Below, piece by piece: positions 1 to 8,011 of a stretch of DNA of 64,000 bases; within the stretch, counting starts at the first letter, position 1, and the number at the start of each line of letters is the position of its first letter. Source of the DNA: Lachnotalea glycerini (GTDB taxonomy: Bacteria; Bacillota; Clostridia; Lachnospirales; Lachnospiraceae). Below the pieces are notes generated by a model that ran no database searches, had not been told where the DNA came from, and saw nothing but the letters and a program-made list of their open reading frames with translations. The position numbers and the translations under genes are program-made. The stretch is taken from positions 84,919-148,918 of the forward strand of contig NZ_QICS01000010.1 of the NCBI RefSeq assembly GCF_003201285.1, given 5' to 3'.

Positions 1-779
1 TTGGCTTCGTTGATGGGAGCGTAGTCAATGCCAAAATTAAAGGAACTGATTCAGATAATGATTTAGCAGTCATTGCAGTTTCACTGGAGGATATAGACAG
101 CAGTACTTTAAGTCAGATAAAGATAGCTGATTTAGGTGATTCGGATCAATTAAAGGTTGGAGAAGCCGCAATCGCAATTGGTAACGCGTTGGGATATGGA
201 CAGTCAGTCACTACTGGTGTTATTAGTGCAGTAAACAGAGAGATTACTGTAGATAATGTAACAAGCAGCTTAATTCAGACGGATGCAGCAATCAATCCTG
301 GAAACAGCGGCGGCGCACTTCTTAATATGCAGGGACAGGTAATCGGTATTAACTCTGTTAAATACTCATCAACGGATGTGGAAGGTATGGGATATGCAAT
401 ACCAATAACAAAAGCAATACCAATTATTAATGAACTGGTAACAAAAGAAACTAAGGATAAAGTGGAATCAGAAGATATAGGCTACTTAGGAATTCAAGGT
501 CTAGATGTGTCAGAAGAAGCAGCAAGCGCTTACAATATGCCAACCGGTATATATGTAAGAGAGGTGTTGGAAGGCAGTGCAGCTGAAACAGCTGGTATTA
601 AAAAGGGTGATATTATAACTAAATTTGACGGCTCAAGCGTGGCTTCTATGGAAAGTCTGCAAGATATGCTTCAATATTATGCGGCTGGAAGCACAGTTAC
701 AGTTACAGTACAGTCTACCCAGGATGGCGAATATCAGGAAAAAGATATTGCAGTTACTTTAGGTCGAAAAACGCAGTAA
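1..779 (+). CDS. HtrA/DegP-like trypsin-family serine protease with PDZ domain, 3' part
   Basis: The reading frame is open from the left edge, so the N-terminus, including the membrane anchor and catalytic His, lies outside the window. Visible are the catalytic Asp region (NDLAVIAV), the glycine-rich IGNALGYGQSVTTG strand and the catalytic Ser motif NPGNSGGALLN. A C-terminal PDZ domain runs from about GYLGIQG to the end, with the carboxylate-binding GYLGI loop. Proteins of this family degrade misfolded proteins outside the cytoplasmic membrane. In Firmicutes they are usually single-pass membrane proteins under envelope-stress control. A strong hairpin terminator follows directly, so this is the last gene of its transcript. 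An internal ATG at 189 would lose the catalytic Asp and is not a credible start. The family is confident; the paralogue cannot be named without the N-terminus. Confidence 0.93.
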   Translation, partial: GFVDGSVVNAKIKGTDSDNDLAVIAVSLEDIDSSTLSQIKIADLGDSDQLKVGEAAIAIGNALGYGQSVTTGVISAVNREITVDNVTSSLIQTDAAINPGNSGGALLNMQGQVIGINSVKYSSTDVEGMGYAIPITKAIPIINELVTKETKDKVESEDIGYLGIQGLDVSEEAASAYNMPTGIYVREVLEGSAAETAGIKKGDIITKFDGSSVASMESLQDMLQYYAAGSTVTVTVQSTQDGEYQEKDIAVTLGRKTQ

Positions 780-833
780 ACGGAAATAAAATGTTAAAAA
801 ATATCAACTCGATTTGCAAGCACAATATTAGTT

Positions 834-884
834 AAAAAAGGTCATGTTGTTTTAGAAAAGTCTAAAACAACATGACCTTTTTTC
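834..884 (+). terminator. Strong intrinsic terminator after the HtrA-like gene
   Basis: A near-perfect hairpin has arms GGTCATGTTGTTTTAGA (840-856) and its complement (861-877), a four-base loop, an A6 run before and a T6 run after. The flanking A and T runs would let it work on both strands. Confidence 0.93.
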
Positions 885-957
885 TTATATAGGAAATAAG
901 TCCTAGAGCTGAATATATCAGCGTTTCAAGGTATACGTTAATTTTTTGACGATTCAT

Positions 958-971
958 TAAAAACGTTTGCA
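958..971 (+). promoter_or_regulatory. Possible cre (CcpA) site
   Basis: TAAAAACGTTTGCA differs from the catabolite-responsive-element pattern TGAAAACGNTTNCA at one position. It lies in the long intergenic region upstream of the possible RNA and the unrecognised gene at 1426. Short AT-rich matches arise by chance, so this is only a candidate. Confidence 0.25.
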
Positions 972-998
972 AAATGCATTTTTTGAAAACGATTTTTT

Positions 999-1029
999 TA
1001 GTCTATTCACGCTTTCAAATAGTCTATTC
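999..1029 (+). promoter_or_regulatory. Tandem direct repeat, possible regulator binding site
   Basis: TAGTCTATTC occurs exactly twice, at 999-1008 and 1020-1029, with a 21-base period (two helical turns). Direct repeats with this spacing are typical of sites for LytTR-type and some other response regulators. No cognate regulator is visible in the window. The next gene downstream starts at 1426. Confidence 0.35.
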
Positions 1030-1175
1030 GTGCAAAAACTATGTAAATAAATGTAAAAATGTGTTATTTTGTAATTGTTTACCAGAGGGGCAATAAGTAT
1101 AGTGCTCATAATCATTGAAGAGCAGCTTTTTGTGGGGAAACTTCATTAGGGTAAAATAGTAATAGGGGATTTATT

Positions 1176-1320
1176 TAACTGTAGAAAGTTACGCAATATA
1201 ATGAATCATGATATAAATCAAAGCTTGATTTATAGTTAGAAGGGTAAATAACTGTCTAACGACGATGCATTAGGGTGTGCGCCGTCGTTAGAAGCTTGCG
1301 TAAGTAAAATTTTACAGTTA
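1176..1320 (+). ncRNA. Candidate structured RNA or leader
   Basis: Four helices can be drawn by eye in a nested, multi-branched arrangement. The outer helix pairs TAACTGTA (1176-1183) with TACAGTTA (1313-1320). A second pairs TTACGCAA (1189-1196) with TTGCGTAA (1296-1303). A hairpin has arms ATAAATCAA (1213-1221) and TTGATTTAT (1225-1233). Another has arms CTAACGACG (1256-1264) and CGTCGTTAG (1283-1291). A second copy of TAACTGT at 1249-1255 could compete for the outer 3' strand, giving two alternative folds. The element lies about 100 bases before the start codon at 1426 and has no apparent coding content. It matches no riboswitch consensus I recognise. It could be a leader of that gene or an independent RNA. 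Confidence 0.35.
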
Positions 1321-1425
1321 GGAAGCAAACAAAAAGATTTAGATTATTCACTTATCTCGTGACAAAGAAATACAGCAAAAGAAGTTTTCAATTTAACAAG
1401 TATACTGAATTTAGGAGGATATACT

Positions 1426-2358
1426 ATGAATAACCCAAAATTAAATAATGTTTATAATGAATCCGATAAAAATAATTTTGTTGTAATGTATAATCAATTT
1501 GATATAACGAAAGAGAAGAAAGTGAGATCAAAAAAATTGGAAAATGAAAATATTTGTAAAAATTCAAAAGAAATTATAGAATATACGGATGATGTTGCAG
1601 AGCAGGTACGTGCTTTGTATGATAAGATAATATTGAATCTTGAAATGTATTTTCAGGGTGAAATATCAATGGATGATGTGAATAATGAATTAAAACAATA
1701 TTATTTTACAATAAAAAATTATTGCATAAAGACAGGCGTATTGGATGAAAAGCATGATGCATATAAAAGCAAAATACTAAAGGATATATATCGAAATTAC
1801 CGATATAATTCAGTAATAGTAGCGGCAAATGTAAATGACGCAGAGGGTAAGAATTTGGCAGTCAAGTTATTTGATGATGATTTAAATGATTCTAATTATT
1901 TTGTTTATTACAATTCTAACTATTACTACGAGTGTGAAAAAGTAAGAGGCGCTTTGTATGATATGGTAAATAGATTGGCGCTGGAGGAAAATATCAGTGA
2001 TTTTGATACAGAGTCCATTGATAAGAGAAAACGCTATGTATATGATTATGGTTTTAATCATGCATGGCTGTGGAATAATAAAATGAATATTGAAAATGAT
2101 GTGGATATTAATAAAAATTTGGTACCGCCCCAAAATATGCAGATATTCTTCAAAGAAAAACTAACGCCTCAAAAAGACTGTAAAATAGTAATATGCTGTA
2201 AAGATGAGCATATTGAATTGGACATCCGGCTTAAGGAGCAGGATAATTATAATCTTTTAGAAATATTGCAAAATAATGAACATCCTATTATACAGAATGA
2301 GAAATTAAAGGACTTTTTAGATTCTTTCTACGTATCTGCAAGGATTAAAAATAAGTAG
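1426..2358 (+). CDS. Unrecognised 310-residue protein
   Basis: I do not recognise this protein. It starts at an ATG with a well-spaced AGGAGG site. It has no signal peptide and no membrane segment, so it should be cytoplasmic. It is rich in Asn, Lys, Asp and Tyr. The first 60 residues are polar and low in complexity. Residues about 55-180 look helical. A Tyr-rich patch (YFVYYNSNYYYECEKVRGALYDM) sits near residue 165. The C-terminal third contains a CKIVICCKDEHIELDIRL stretch that reads as beta strands. It stands alone: upstream is the long intergenic region with the possible structured RNA, and downstream is the separate promoter of clpX. The length of open frame with normal codon use makes a real gene likely, but no function can be offered. 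Confidence 0.7.
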   Translation: MNNPKLNNVYNESDKNNFVVMYNQFDITKEKKVRSKKLENENICKNSKEIIEYTDDVAEQVRALYDKIILNLEMYFQGEISMDDVNNELKQYYFTIKNYCIKTGVLDEKHDAYKSKILKDIYRNYRYNSVIVAANVNDAEGKNLAVKLFDDDLNDSNYFVYYNSNYYYECEKVRGALYDMVNRLALEENISDFDTESIDKRKRYVYDYGFNHAWLWNNKMNIENDVDINKNLVPPQNMQIFFKEKLTPQKDCKIVICCKDEHIELDIRLKEQDNYNLLEILQNNEHPIIQNEKLKDFLDSFYVSARIKNK

Positions 2359-2407
2359 TATGATAGAAGCGGATTGTTGGATTCACTATTTTTTCATAAT
2401 TCTTTAC

Positions 2408-2436
2408 TTGTTTGGTTTATCTATCTAAGTTATAAT
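2408..2436 (+). promoter_or_regulatory. Sigma-A-type promoter for the clpX-like gene
   Basis: TTGTTT (2408-2413) and TATAAT (2431-2436) are separated by 17 bases. The start codon of the ClpX-like gene lies about 60 bases downstream. Confidence 0.6.
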
Positions 2437-2499
2437 AAAATAATATAACGATTAGATTGAATATACTTGCGTATATAGCTGCAGAAAGGATTATGTATT

Positions 2500-3945
2500 A
2501 TGTCAGAAATGAATAAAGATGATGATTTTGAAATAGAGGCAGTAGAGGAATTAGAGACGAAAAAGGAAGAAGATTCAGAAGAAGAAGATTATGAAGATAT
2601 TTGCTATTTGTGCAGGAGGCCTGAGAGCAAAGCAGGTAAAATGATTGAACTGCCCAATAATATACACATTTGTTCAGATTGTATGCAAAAGACCTTTGAC
2701 GCTATGGGAAAGGGTGGTTTTGGCTATGATGATATTATGGGTATGTCAAACATTCCTAATATCAGTATGATTAATTTGGCAGATTTACAAAATACGGTTC
2801 CCAAGAAGCAAAAGATTAAGAAGAAAAAAGTAAATGAAGAGAAGAAAGTTCCAGAACTAGATATTAAAAATATTCAAGTACCTCATAAGATTAAGGCGAG
2901 TTTAGATGAATATGTAGTGGGACAAGAACAGGCCAAGAAAGTTATATCAGTTGCCGTTTATAATCATTATAAAAGAGTCGCAACGAATACGATGGATGAA
3001 ATTGAAATAGAAAAATCTAATATGCTGATGATTGGGCCAACAGGAAGCGGGAAGACTTATTTAGTTAAGACACTTGCACGTATCTTAGATGTACCTCTTG
3101 CAATAGCAGATGCTACTTCATTAACGGAGGCAGGTTACATAGGTGATGATATAGAAAGTGTAGTGTCTAAATTGTTGGCGGCAGCAGACAATGACGTAGA
3201 AAAAGCAGAGCGTGGAATTATCTTTATTGATGAGATTGATAAGATTGCGAAGAAGAAGAATACCAACCAACGAGATGTCAGTGGTGAGTCGGTTCAGCAG
3301 GGAATGCTTAAGCTTTTAGAAGGAGCAGATATTGAAGTGCCTGTAGGAGCGAATAGTAAAAATGCTATGGTACCGCTAACAACAGTAAATACAAGGAATA
3401 TTTTGTTTATTTGCGGAGGTGCCTTTCCAGACTTAGAAGAAATTATTAAGGAAAGATTAAATAAAGAATCATCAATGGGTTTTAAAGCAGATTTAAAGGA
3501 TAAGTATGATAAAGATCCAAATGTTTTGAGTAAAGTAATAGTTGACGATATTAAGAATTTTGGTATGATTCCTGAATTTATTGGAAGGCTTCCAATTGTA
3601 TTTACTCTTGATAGTCTTACCAAAGAAATGCTTATTAAGATATTAAAAGAACCCAAAAATGCAATTCTAAAGCAGTATCAGAAGTTATTGGAGCTTGATG
3701 AAGTTCAATTAAACTTTGATGATAATGCATTAGAATCCATAGCAGAAAAAGCACTGGAAAAGAAAACGGGTGCGAGAGCATTAAGAGCGATTATAGAAGA
3801 ATTCATGTTGGATATTATGTACGAAATACCAAAAGATGAGAATATCGGACGGGTTACTATTACGAGAGAATATATAGAGAATATTGGAGGACCGGTTATT
3901 GATATGCGTGGTATTCTTAACTTAGAAAGAAGAAAAATGTTGTAA
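2500..3945 (+). CDS. clpX: ClpX-type AAA+ unfoldase with acidic N-terminal extension
   Basis: ClpX unfolds tagged proteins and feeds them to the ClpP peptidase. All its landmarks are present: a C4 zinc-binding domain (Cys 35, 38, 58, 61), Walker A GPTGSGKT (179-186), the pore loop AGYIGDD, Walker B IIFIDEID, the second pore loop QRDVSGES, an SMGF loop at the place of the ClpP-docking IGF loop, and the arginine-finger region PEFIGRLP. It differs from ordinary ClpX, which is roughly 420 residues. It has an extra acidic stretch of about 30 residues before the zinc domain and a Lys-rich linker of about 20 residues (about 101-120) after it. No clpP or tig is nearby, although canonical clpX is often beside them. 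It is therefore probably a second, specialised ClpX, but this window cannot show whether another copy exists. It has its own promoter and terminator. Confidence 0.93.
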   Translation: MSEMNKDDDFEIEAVEELETKKEEDSEEEDYEDICYLCRRPESKAGKMIELPNNIHICSDCMQKTFDAMGKGGFGYDDIMGMSNIPNISMINLADLQNTVPKKQKIKKKKVNEEKKVPELDIKNIQVPHKIKASLDEYVVGQEQAKKVISVAVYNHYKRVATNTMDEIEIEKSNMLMIGPTGSGKTYLVKTLARILDVPLAIADATSLTEAGYIGDDIESVVSKLLAAADNDVEKAERGIIFIDEIDKIAKKKNTNQRDVSGESVQQGMLKLLEGADIEVPVGANSKNAMVPLTTVNTRNILFICGGAFPDLEEIIKERLNKESSMGFKADLKDKYDKDPNVLSKVIVDDIKNFGMIPEFIGRLPIVFTLDSLTKEMLIKILKEPKNAILKQYQKLLELDEVQLNFDDNALESIAEKALEKKTGARALRAIIEEFMLDIMYEIPKDENIGRVTITREYIENIGGPVIDMRGILNLERRKML

Positions 3946-3959
3946 TTGTTTAAAACTTT

Positions 3960-3999
3960 AAGTACCAAAAATTCATTCATAGAATTTTTGGTACTTTTG
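3960..3999 (+). terminator. Intrinsic terminator after clpX
   Basis: Perfect 15-base arms AAGTACCAAAAATTC (3960-3974) and complement (3982-3996) surround a seven-base loop, ending in a short T run. Confidence 0.85.
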
Positions 4000-4154
4000 T
4001 GATACACTAATAGCACTAAGCATATCAATTATTATAATGAGAATGTAAAGGATAATGAATTTTAGAATACGATTGGTCAGATGGCTATTCAATATAACAA
4101 TAAATTGAACAAAGATACAAAGATGAATTTAACAAAATAGAGTGAAAAAGGTGG

Positions 4155-4625
4155 GTGAATTACTTGATTTATTTCTTTATATCAGCAGGAATTTTTTTAA
4201 CAGATTGTGTTATAAAGCATTTTGTTGAAAAAAAACTAGAGTACAATAAATCGGAAAAAAAGTTCAATAATATGATAATTATCCGTAAAGTTTATAATAA
4301 GGGTGGTGCCTTAAATGCACTGGAAAATAAACAGGAATTTGTGGCAGGCTTTTCAGCAGCACTCATGTGGTCTGTCATTGCTACACAGTTTTTACTAATT
4401 GGCAGGAAAAAAACTGGTCTTCTTAAATTAGCACTTAGCTTTATTATTGGAGGCGGTGCCAGTAATTTATATGACCGAATGGTACGTAAATACGTGATAG
4501 ATTATTTTAGCTTTAATGTTAAGATTAAAAAGATTAAAGATATTGTATTTAATATATCAGATTTATTTATTTTTACTGGTGTTGGAATTGCAGCATTCTA
4601 TTCAATTCTTACAGATAGAAAGTAA
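4155..4625 (+). CDS. lspA: LspA-like signal peptidase II family protein
   Basis: Signal peptidase II removes signal peptides from prolipoproteins in the cytoplasmic membrane. The protein has four predicted membrane segments and the family motifs in order: NKGGALN, then GGASNLYDRMVRKYVIDYF with the first catalytic Asp, then FNISDLFIFTG with the second catalytic Asp. The length of about 156 residues fits the family. The usual N(R/K)GAAFG and FNxAD motifs appear in divergent form (NKGGALN, FNISD), so this may be a paralogue rather than the housekeeping enzyme. The GTG at 4155 overlaps the Shine-Dalgarno sequence AAAGGTGG. The in-frame TTG at 4164 lies nine bases after it and is the better-spaced start. 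The neighbouring ClpX-like gene has its own terminator, so the two are not one operon. Confidence 0.82.
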   Translation: MNYLIYFFISAGIFLTDCVIKHFVEKKLEYNKSEKKFNNMIIIRKVYNKGGALNALENKQEFVAGFSAALMWSVIATQFLLIGRKKTGLLKLALSFIIGGGASNLYDRMVRKYVIDYFSFNVKIKKIKDIVFNISDLFIFTGVGIAAFYSILTDRK

Positions 4626-4873
4626 TACAGAAAGTTACCAAAATATTATATTAGTAAATATTTCAGGCGATATGCTTACATTTTATATGTGGACGTATTG
4701 CTTTTTTTATTTCATAAGAAAGACATTGTTGTTAATGTATAAAAGTTTTGATTCCTCGTATGAAATAAAAACAAAATGCGCACGTATGCAAGTGGAAAAT
4801 GTCACTGCGTGACTACATTCGGCGCTGCAATTAAATATATTTAAAATTTAATGAAAATATAATTTATCAATAA

Positions 4874-4902
4874 TTTACTTTCTATATCAAACATGGTAGT
4901 AT
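4874..4902 (+). promoter_or_regulatory. Possible sigma-A promoter for the chemoreceptor gene; rest of the 398-base gap empty
   Basis: TTTACT (4874-4879) and TAGTAT (4897-4902) are 17 bases apart. The gap 4626-5023 holds nothing else I can support. A short open frame across 4516-4812 overlaps the LspA-like gene and looks non-coding. I looked for a sigma-28 flagellar promoter and found only a GCTGATAA (4936-4943) without its upstream box. Confidence 0.4.
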
Positions 4903-5023
4903 CATTAATAAAAATACGCCAATTGAATACAGCAGGCTGATAAGAAGGTGGAATTAGAATAACAGAGGCAAAGATTAGAGGCAAAGACAAAACAGTACTA
5001 TAAGGTATATGGAGGATGAAAGA

Positions 5024-6733
5024 ATGAAATTTACAATCAAAAAAAAGTTAATTTTTACATTTGTTTTAATCTCAGCAATTTTTATTGGTCTTAGCGGCTA
5101 TTCAATTTATTCTTTGCATACAATTAATGAAAGGTCGACAGAGATGGAAGAGGTTTGGATTCCGGGAATTGAACATTCATTAACGATTAATCAGTTGGCA
5201 ACGAGCTTTCGCGTGCAGGAGTTGCAGCATGTTATTGCCAGTAATGAAACGGATATGAAAAGCTACGAGGATAAATTGAGTGAGATTGCTGACAAAATGG
5301 ATACCAACCTTACTGAATATCAAAATACACTTTATAGCGACGCAACTAAGGATATGTTTGATACTATTTTACAATGTTGGACTGAGTATTTAAGTGTACA
5401 TGAGAAAGTAATTGCCTTAAGTACTCAGCTAAAGACACAGGAAGCAATGGAATTGTTAAATGGAGAATCTAAGGAATCTATGGATAAGCTTTTGGAAGCG
5501 ACTACTGAGCTTGAGTCATACAATTTAACAGAGGCTCAAAATGCAAGTAATATGGGTGATAAGGATTATAAGACAAATTTTGTACTAACGATTATCATTA
5601 GTGCTTCCGCAATTATTTTCTCTATTGCAGCCGCTATCTTTATTATAATGAGTACGTTGGTACCCATTAAAGTATTGGGCAAAAAGCTTACCAATTTAGC
5701 TGAACGAGGCGGTGATTTGACTCAAAAAATTGTAGTAAAGTCAAAGGATGAAATTGGCGACTTAGCAGCTAGTGTAAATGATTTTATTGATAATGTTAGA
5801 ATAATATTAATACAGGTAAGAGACAGCGCTAATCAGGTAGAGGAAGTGGGAGACAATATTGTGAATTACTTGTATGATTTAGACTCCTATGTTGAAGATA
5901 CCTCTGCAGTTGTAGAGGAGTTGGCAGCAGGCTCAGAAGAAACGGCCGCGGCAACACAAGAAGTAAATGCTTCCTCTATTGAGATACAAAACGCGGTATT
6001 ATCCGTAGCGAAAAAGGCTCAAGAAGGCTCTGAGAATGTAAAGGTTATAAGTGAACGGGCGTCTCATTTGAAGAAAAGTGCGATTCATTCTCAACAACAG
6101 GCAATTAATGTTTCCAACAGCTCAAAGATAAAATTAGAGGATGCTTTGAAAATGTCACAAAGTGTGGAACAAATCCATGTTCTCTCTGATACGATTTTAC
6201 AGATATCGGCTCAAACCAATCTATTAGCGTTAAATGCAGCTATTGAGGCAGCAAGGGCAGGCGAGGCAGGAAAAGGCTTTGCCGTTGTTGCGGATGAAAT
6301 AAGAAGCCTTGCAGAAGGCTCAAAGAATACAGTAAATGAAATTCAGCTGGTAACAAATGATGTGGTAAACTCAGTTAAGGCTTTAGCGGAAAGTGCAAAC
6401 GATATGATGGGATTTGTTGATAATACAGTTAAAAAGGATTATGAAGGGCTCAAAAGTACGGGAGAACAATACAGCAACGACGCTGATTTTGTGGACGAGC
6501 TGATTACTGATTTCAGTGCAACTTCCGAGGAGCTGGCTGCATCCATTGAATCTATTATTACTGCCATTGGTGAGGTTAGTAAAACAGTGAATGAGGGAGC
6601 TTCCGGTAATCAATTGATTGCAGAAAAGGCAACCACAATTGTTGAAAAGGTAGGGCAGGTGAAACAGCAGAATGAAATTAGTAAAGAGAGTATTCAAAGA
6701 CTAAAGGAGGCAATTGAAAAGTTTACCTTATAA
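5024..6733 (+). CDS. Methyl-accepting chemotaxis protein
   Basis: This is a membrane chemoreceptor that signals to CheA through CheW. It has an N-terminal membrane helix (about residues 9-31), an extracytoplasmic helical ligand domain of the four-helix-bundle type, a second membrane helix near 185-207, a HAMP linker ([16 protein letters not shown]) and a long coiled-coil signalling domain. The hairpin tip [38 protein letters not shown] is unmistakable. The start is ATG 5024, because the GGAGG site at 5011-5015 lies inside the longer frame that begins at ATG 5009. No che or fla genes are near. It is a single gene upstream of a glycosyltransferase-like gene, and its ligand cannot be predicted. 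Confidence 0.95.
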   Translation: MKFTIKKKLIFTFVLISAIFIGLSGYSIYSLHTINERSTEMEEVWIPGIEHSLTINQLATSFRVQELQHVIASNETDMKSYEDKLSEIADKMDTNLTEYQNTLYSDATKDMFDTILQCWTEYLSVHEKVIALSTQLKTQEAMELLNGESKESMDKLLEATTELESYNLTEAQNASNMGDKDYKTNFVLTIIISASAIIFSIAAAIFIIMSTLVPIKVLGKKLTNLAERGGDLTQKIVVKSKDEIGDLAASVNDFIDNVRIILIQVRDSANQVEEVGDNIVNYLYDLDSYVEDTSAVVEELAAGSEETAAATQEVNASSIEIQNAVLSVAKKAQEGSENVKVISERASHLKKSAIHSQQQAINVSNSSKIKLEDALKMSQSVEQIHVLSDTILQISAQTNLLALNAAIEAARAGEAGKGFAVVADEIRSLAEGSKNTVNEIQLVTNDVVNSVKALAESANDMMGFVDNTVKKDYEGLKSTGEQYSNDADFVDELITDFSATSEELAASIESIITAIGEVSKTVNEGASGNQLIAEKATTIVEKVGQVKQQNEISKESIQRLKEAIEKFTL

Positions 6734-6832
6734 TGAGTAAATAAAATGGTTCGCTCTATTTCACTTGAGTACTTTTCATACTAGTAAATAAGTGATACAC
6801 TACTTATAGATTAGAGAAAGGGTGACATCAAT

Positions 6833-7993
6833 ATGGAGCGGACTATTTTAATATTTATATCAAGAATTTTATGTTATGAGTCAAATCATTTTTTTATTGC
6901 TGAAATGAGTAAGGAGTTAAAAAAATTAGGCTATGAAATAGAGATATGTGAAATCGAGATGGAAGAGTCAGATATAGAAGAGAAGCTGGAACAATATATT
7001 GGTAAGAAGTTTCGTGCGATTATTGATTTTAATTCAAGACTGCAACGCCTAGAGCTGGATTCAGGAGAAAGGTATTTGGATCAAATTGATGCTCCGTTTT
7101 ATAATTATATTGTAGATCATCCGCTATATCACCATCCAGTTATTAATATTAAATTAAAGAATTCCAACATTATCGCGATTGACAGAGCACATTGTGAATA
7201 TGTGAAAGAATATTATCCGGATATTAAAAAAGTAATATTTATGCCACTTGGTGCAATGAAAGCGATGAACATAATTCCATATGAAGAAAGACGGATAGAT
7301 GTGTTGTTTTCTGGAACCTACAGCTCAGCGGCCAAGCTTTTAGAGGAAATAAATTTTTCTGATTTAAAAGAAGAACTATGCTTATTTGTAGATGAATTAA
7401 AGGCAAATACGAATGTAACACAGGAACAGGCACTTAGGAATATATTGGATAGAACGGGTGAGCAGCTTTCAAAACGTGAATTTAGGGAGCGTTTAAATGC
7501 CTATTATGTGGCAGACAAATATGTGCGTGCTTATTATAGGGAAAAGATAATTCAAGAGCTGTTAAATCATCAGATAAATGTTACTGTCTATGGATATGGG
7601 TGGGAAGATTTTAAATGTAATAATAAGGAATATTTACATATTAATCAGTTGGTCAGCTTTCCTGTTTCTCTGGAAATCATTGCAGCATCTAAAATTGTTT
7701 TAAATATCATGCCCTGGTTTAAGGATGGAATTCATGACAGAGTGCTTTCTGCTATAGTCAATAAGGCGGTATGCGTTACAGAAACCAGTCGATATGTGGA
7801 GGAAAATTTTGCGGACAATGAAAATATTGTATTATACTCCTTAGACCATATAGAGCAGCTTCCAGATAAGATTCAGGCACTTCTTGATAAGGAAGAAAAG
7901 GCAAAAAGTATTAGTGAATGTGGATATGATTTAGTAAATGCAAAACATATGTGGAAAAATAGGATAGAAGAAAATATAGATAAAATAATATAA
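6833..7993 (+). CDS. CgeB-like glycosyltransferase family protein
   Basis: The 386-residue protein resembles the CgeB/glycosyltransferase group-1-like family. An N-terminal Rossmann half binds acceptor, and a C-terminal half contains LNIMPWFKDGIHDRVLSAIVNKAVCVTETSRYVEENF, which matches the family's typical PFHDGVHxRxxEAMAxGA-like nucleotide-sugar site. There is no signal peptide or membrane helix, so it should act in the cytoplasm. Relatives decorate spore surfaces (CgeB) or flagellin. It lies three bases before the histidine-kinase ribosome-binding region, so it could be co-transcribed with the sensor pair downstream, though its role there is unclear. The family assignment is fair; donor and acceptor are unknown. 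Confidence 0.6.
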   Translation: MERTILIFISRILCYESNHFFIAEMSKELKKLGYEIEICEIEMEESDIEEKLEQYIGKKFRAIIDFNSRLQRLELDSGERYLDQIDAPFYNYIVDHPLYHHPVINIKLKNSNIIAIDRAHCEYVKEYYPDIKKVIFMPLGAMKAMNIIPYEERRIDVLFSGTYSSAAKLLEEINFSDLKEELCLFVDELKANTNVTQEQALRNILDRTGEQLSKREFRERLNAYYVADKYVRAYYREKIIQELLNHQINVTVYGYGWEDFKCNNKEYLHINQLVSFPVSLEIIAASKIVLNIMPWFKDGIHDRVLSAIVNKAVCVTETSRYVEENFADNENIVLYSLDHIEQLPDKIQALLDKEEKAKSISECGYDLVNAKHMWKNRIEENIDKII

Positions 7994-8011
7994 AAAGTGA
8001 GTGGAGGAATA

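Noticed and set aside
4516..4812. Open frame of 98 codons after the LspA-like gene
   Set aside because: It overlaps lspA in another frame for over 100 bases, has no ribosome site, and its composition follows the AT content.
4909..4943. Sigma-28 flagellar promoter for the chemoreceptor
   Set aside because: GCTGATAA resembles the -10, but no TAAA lies at the required distance of about 15 bases upstream.
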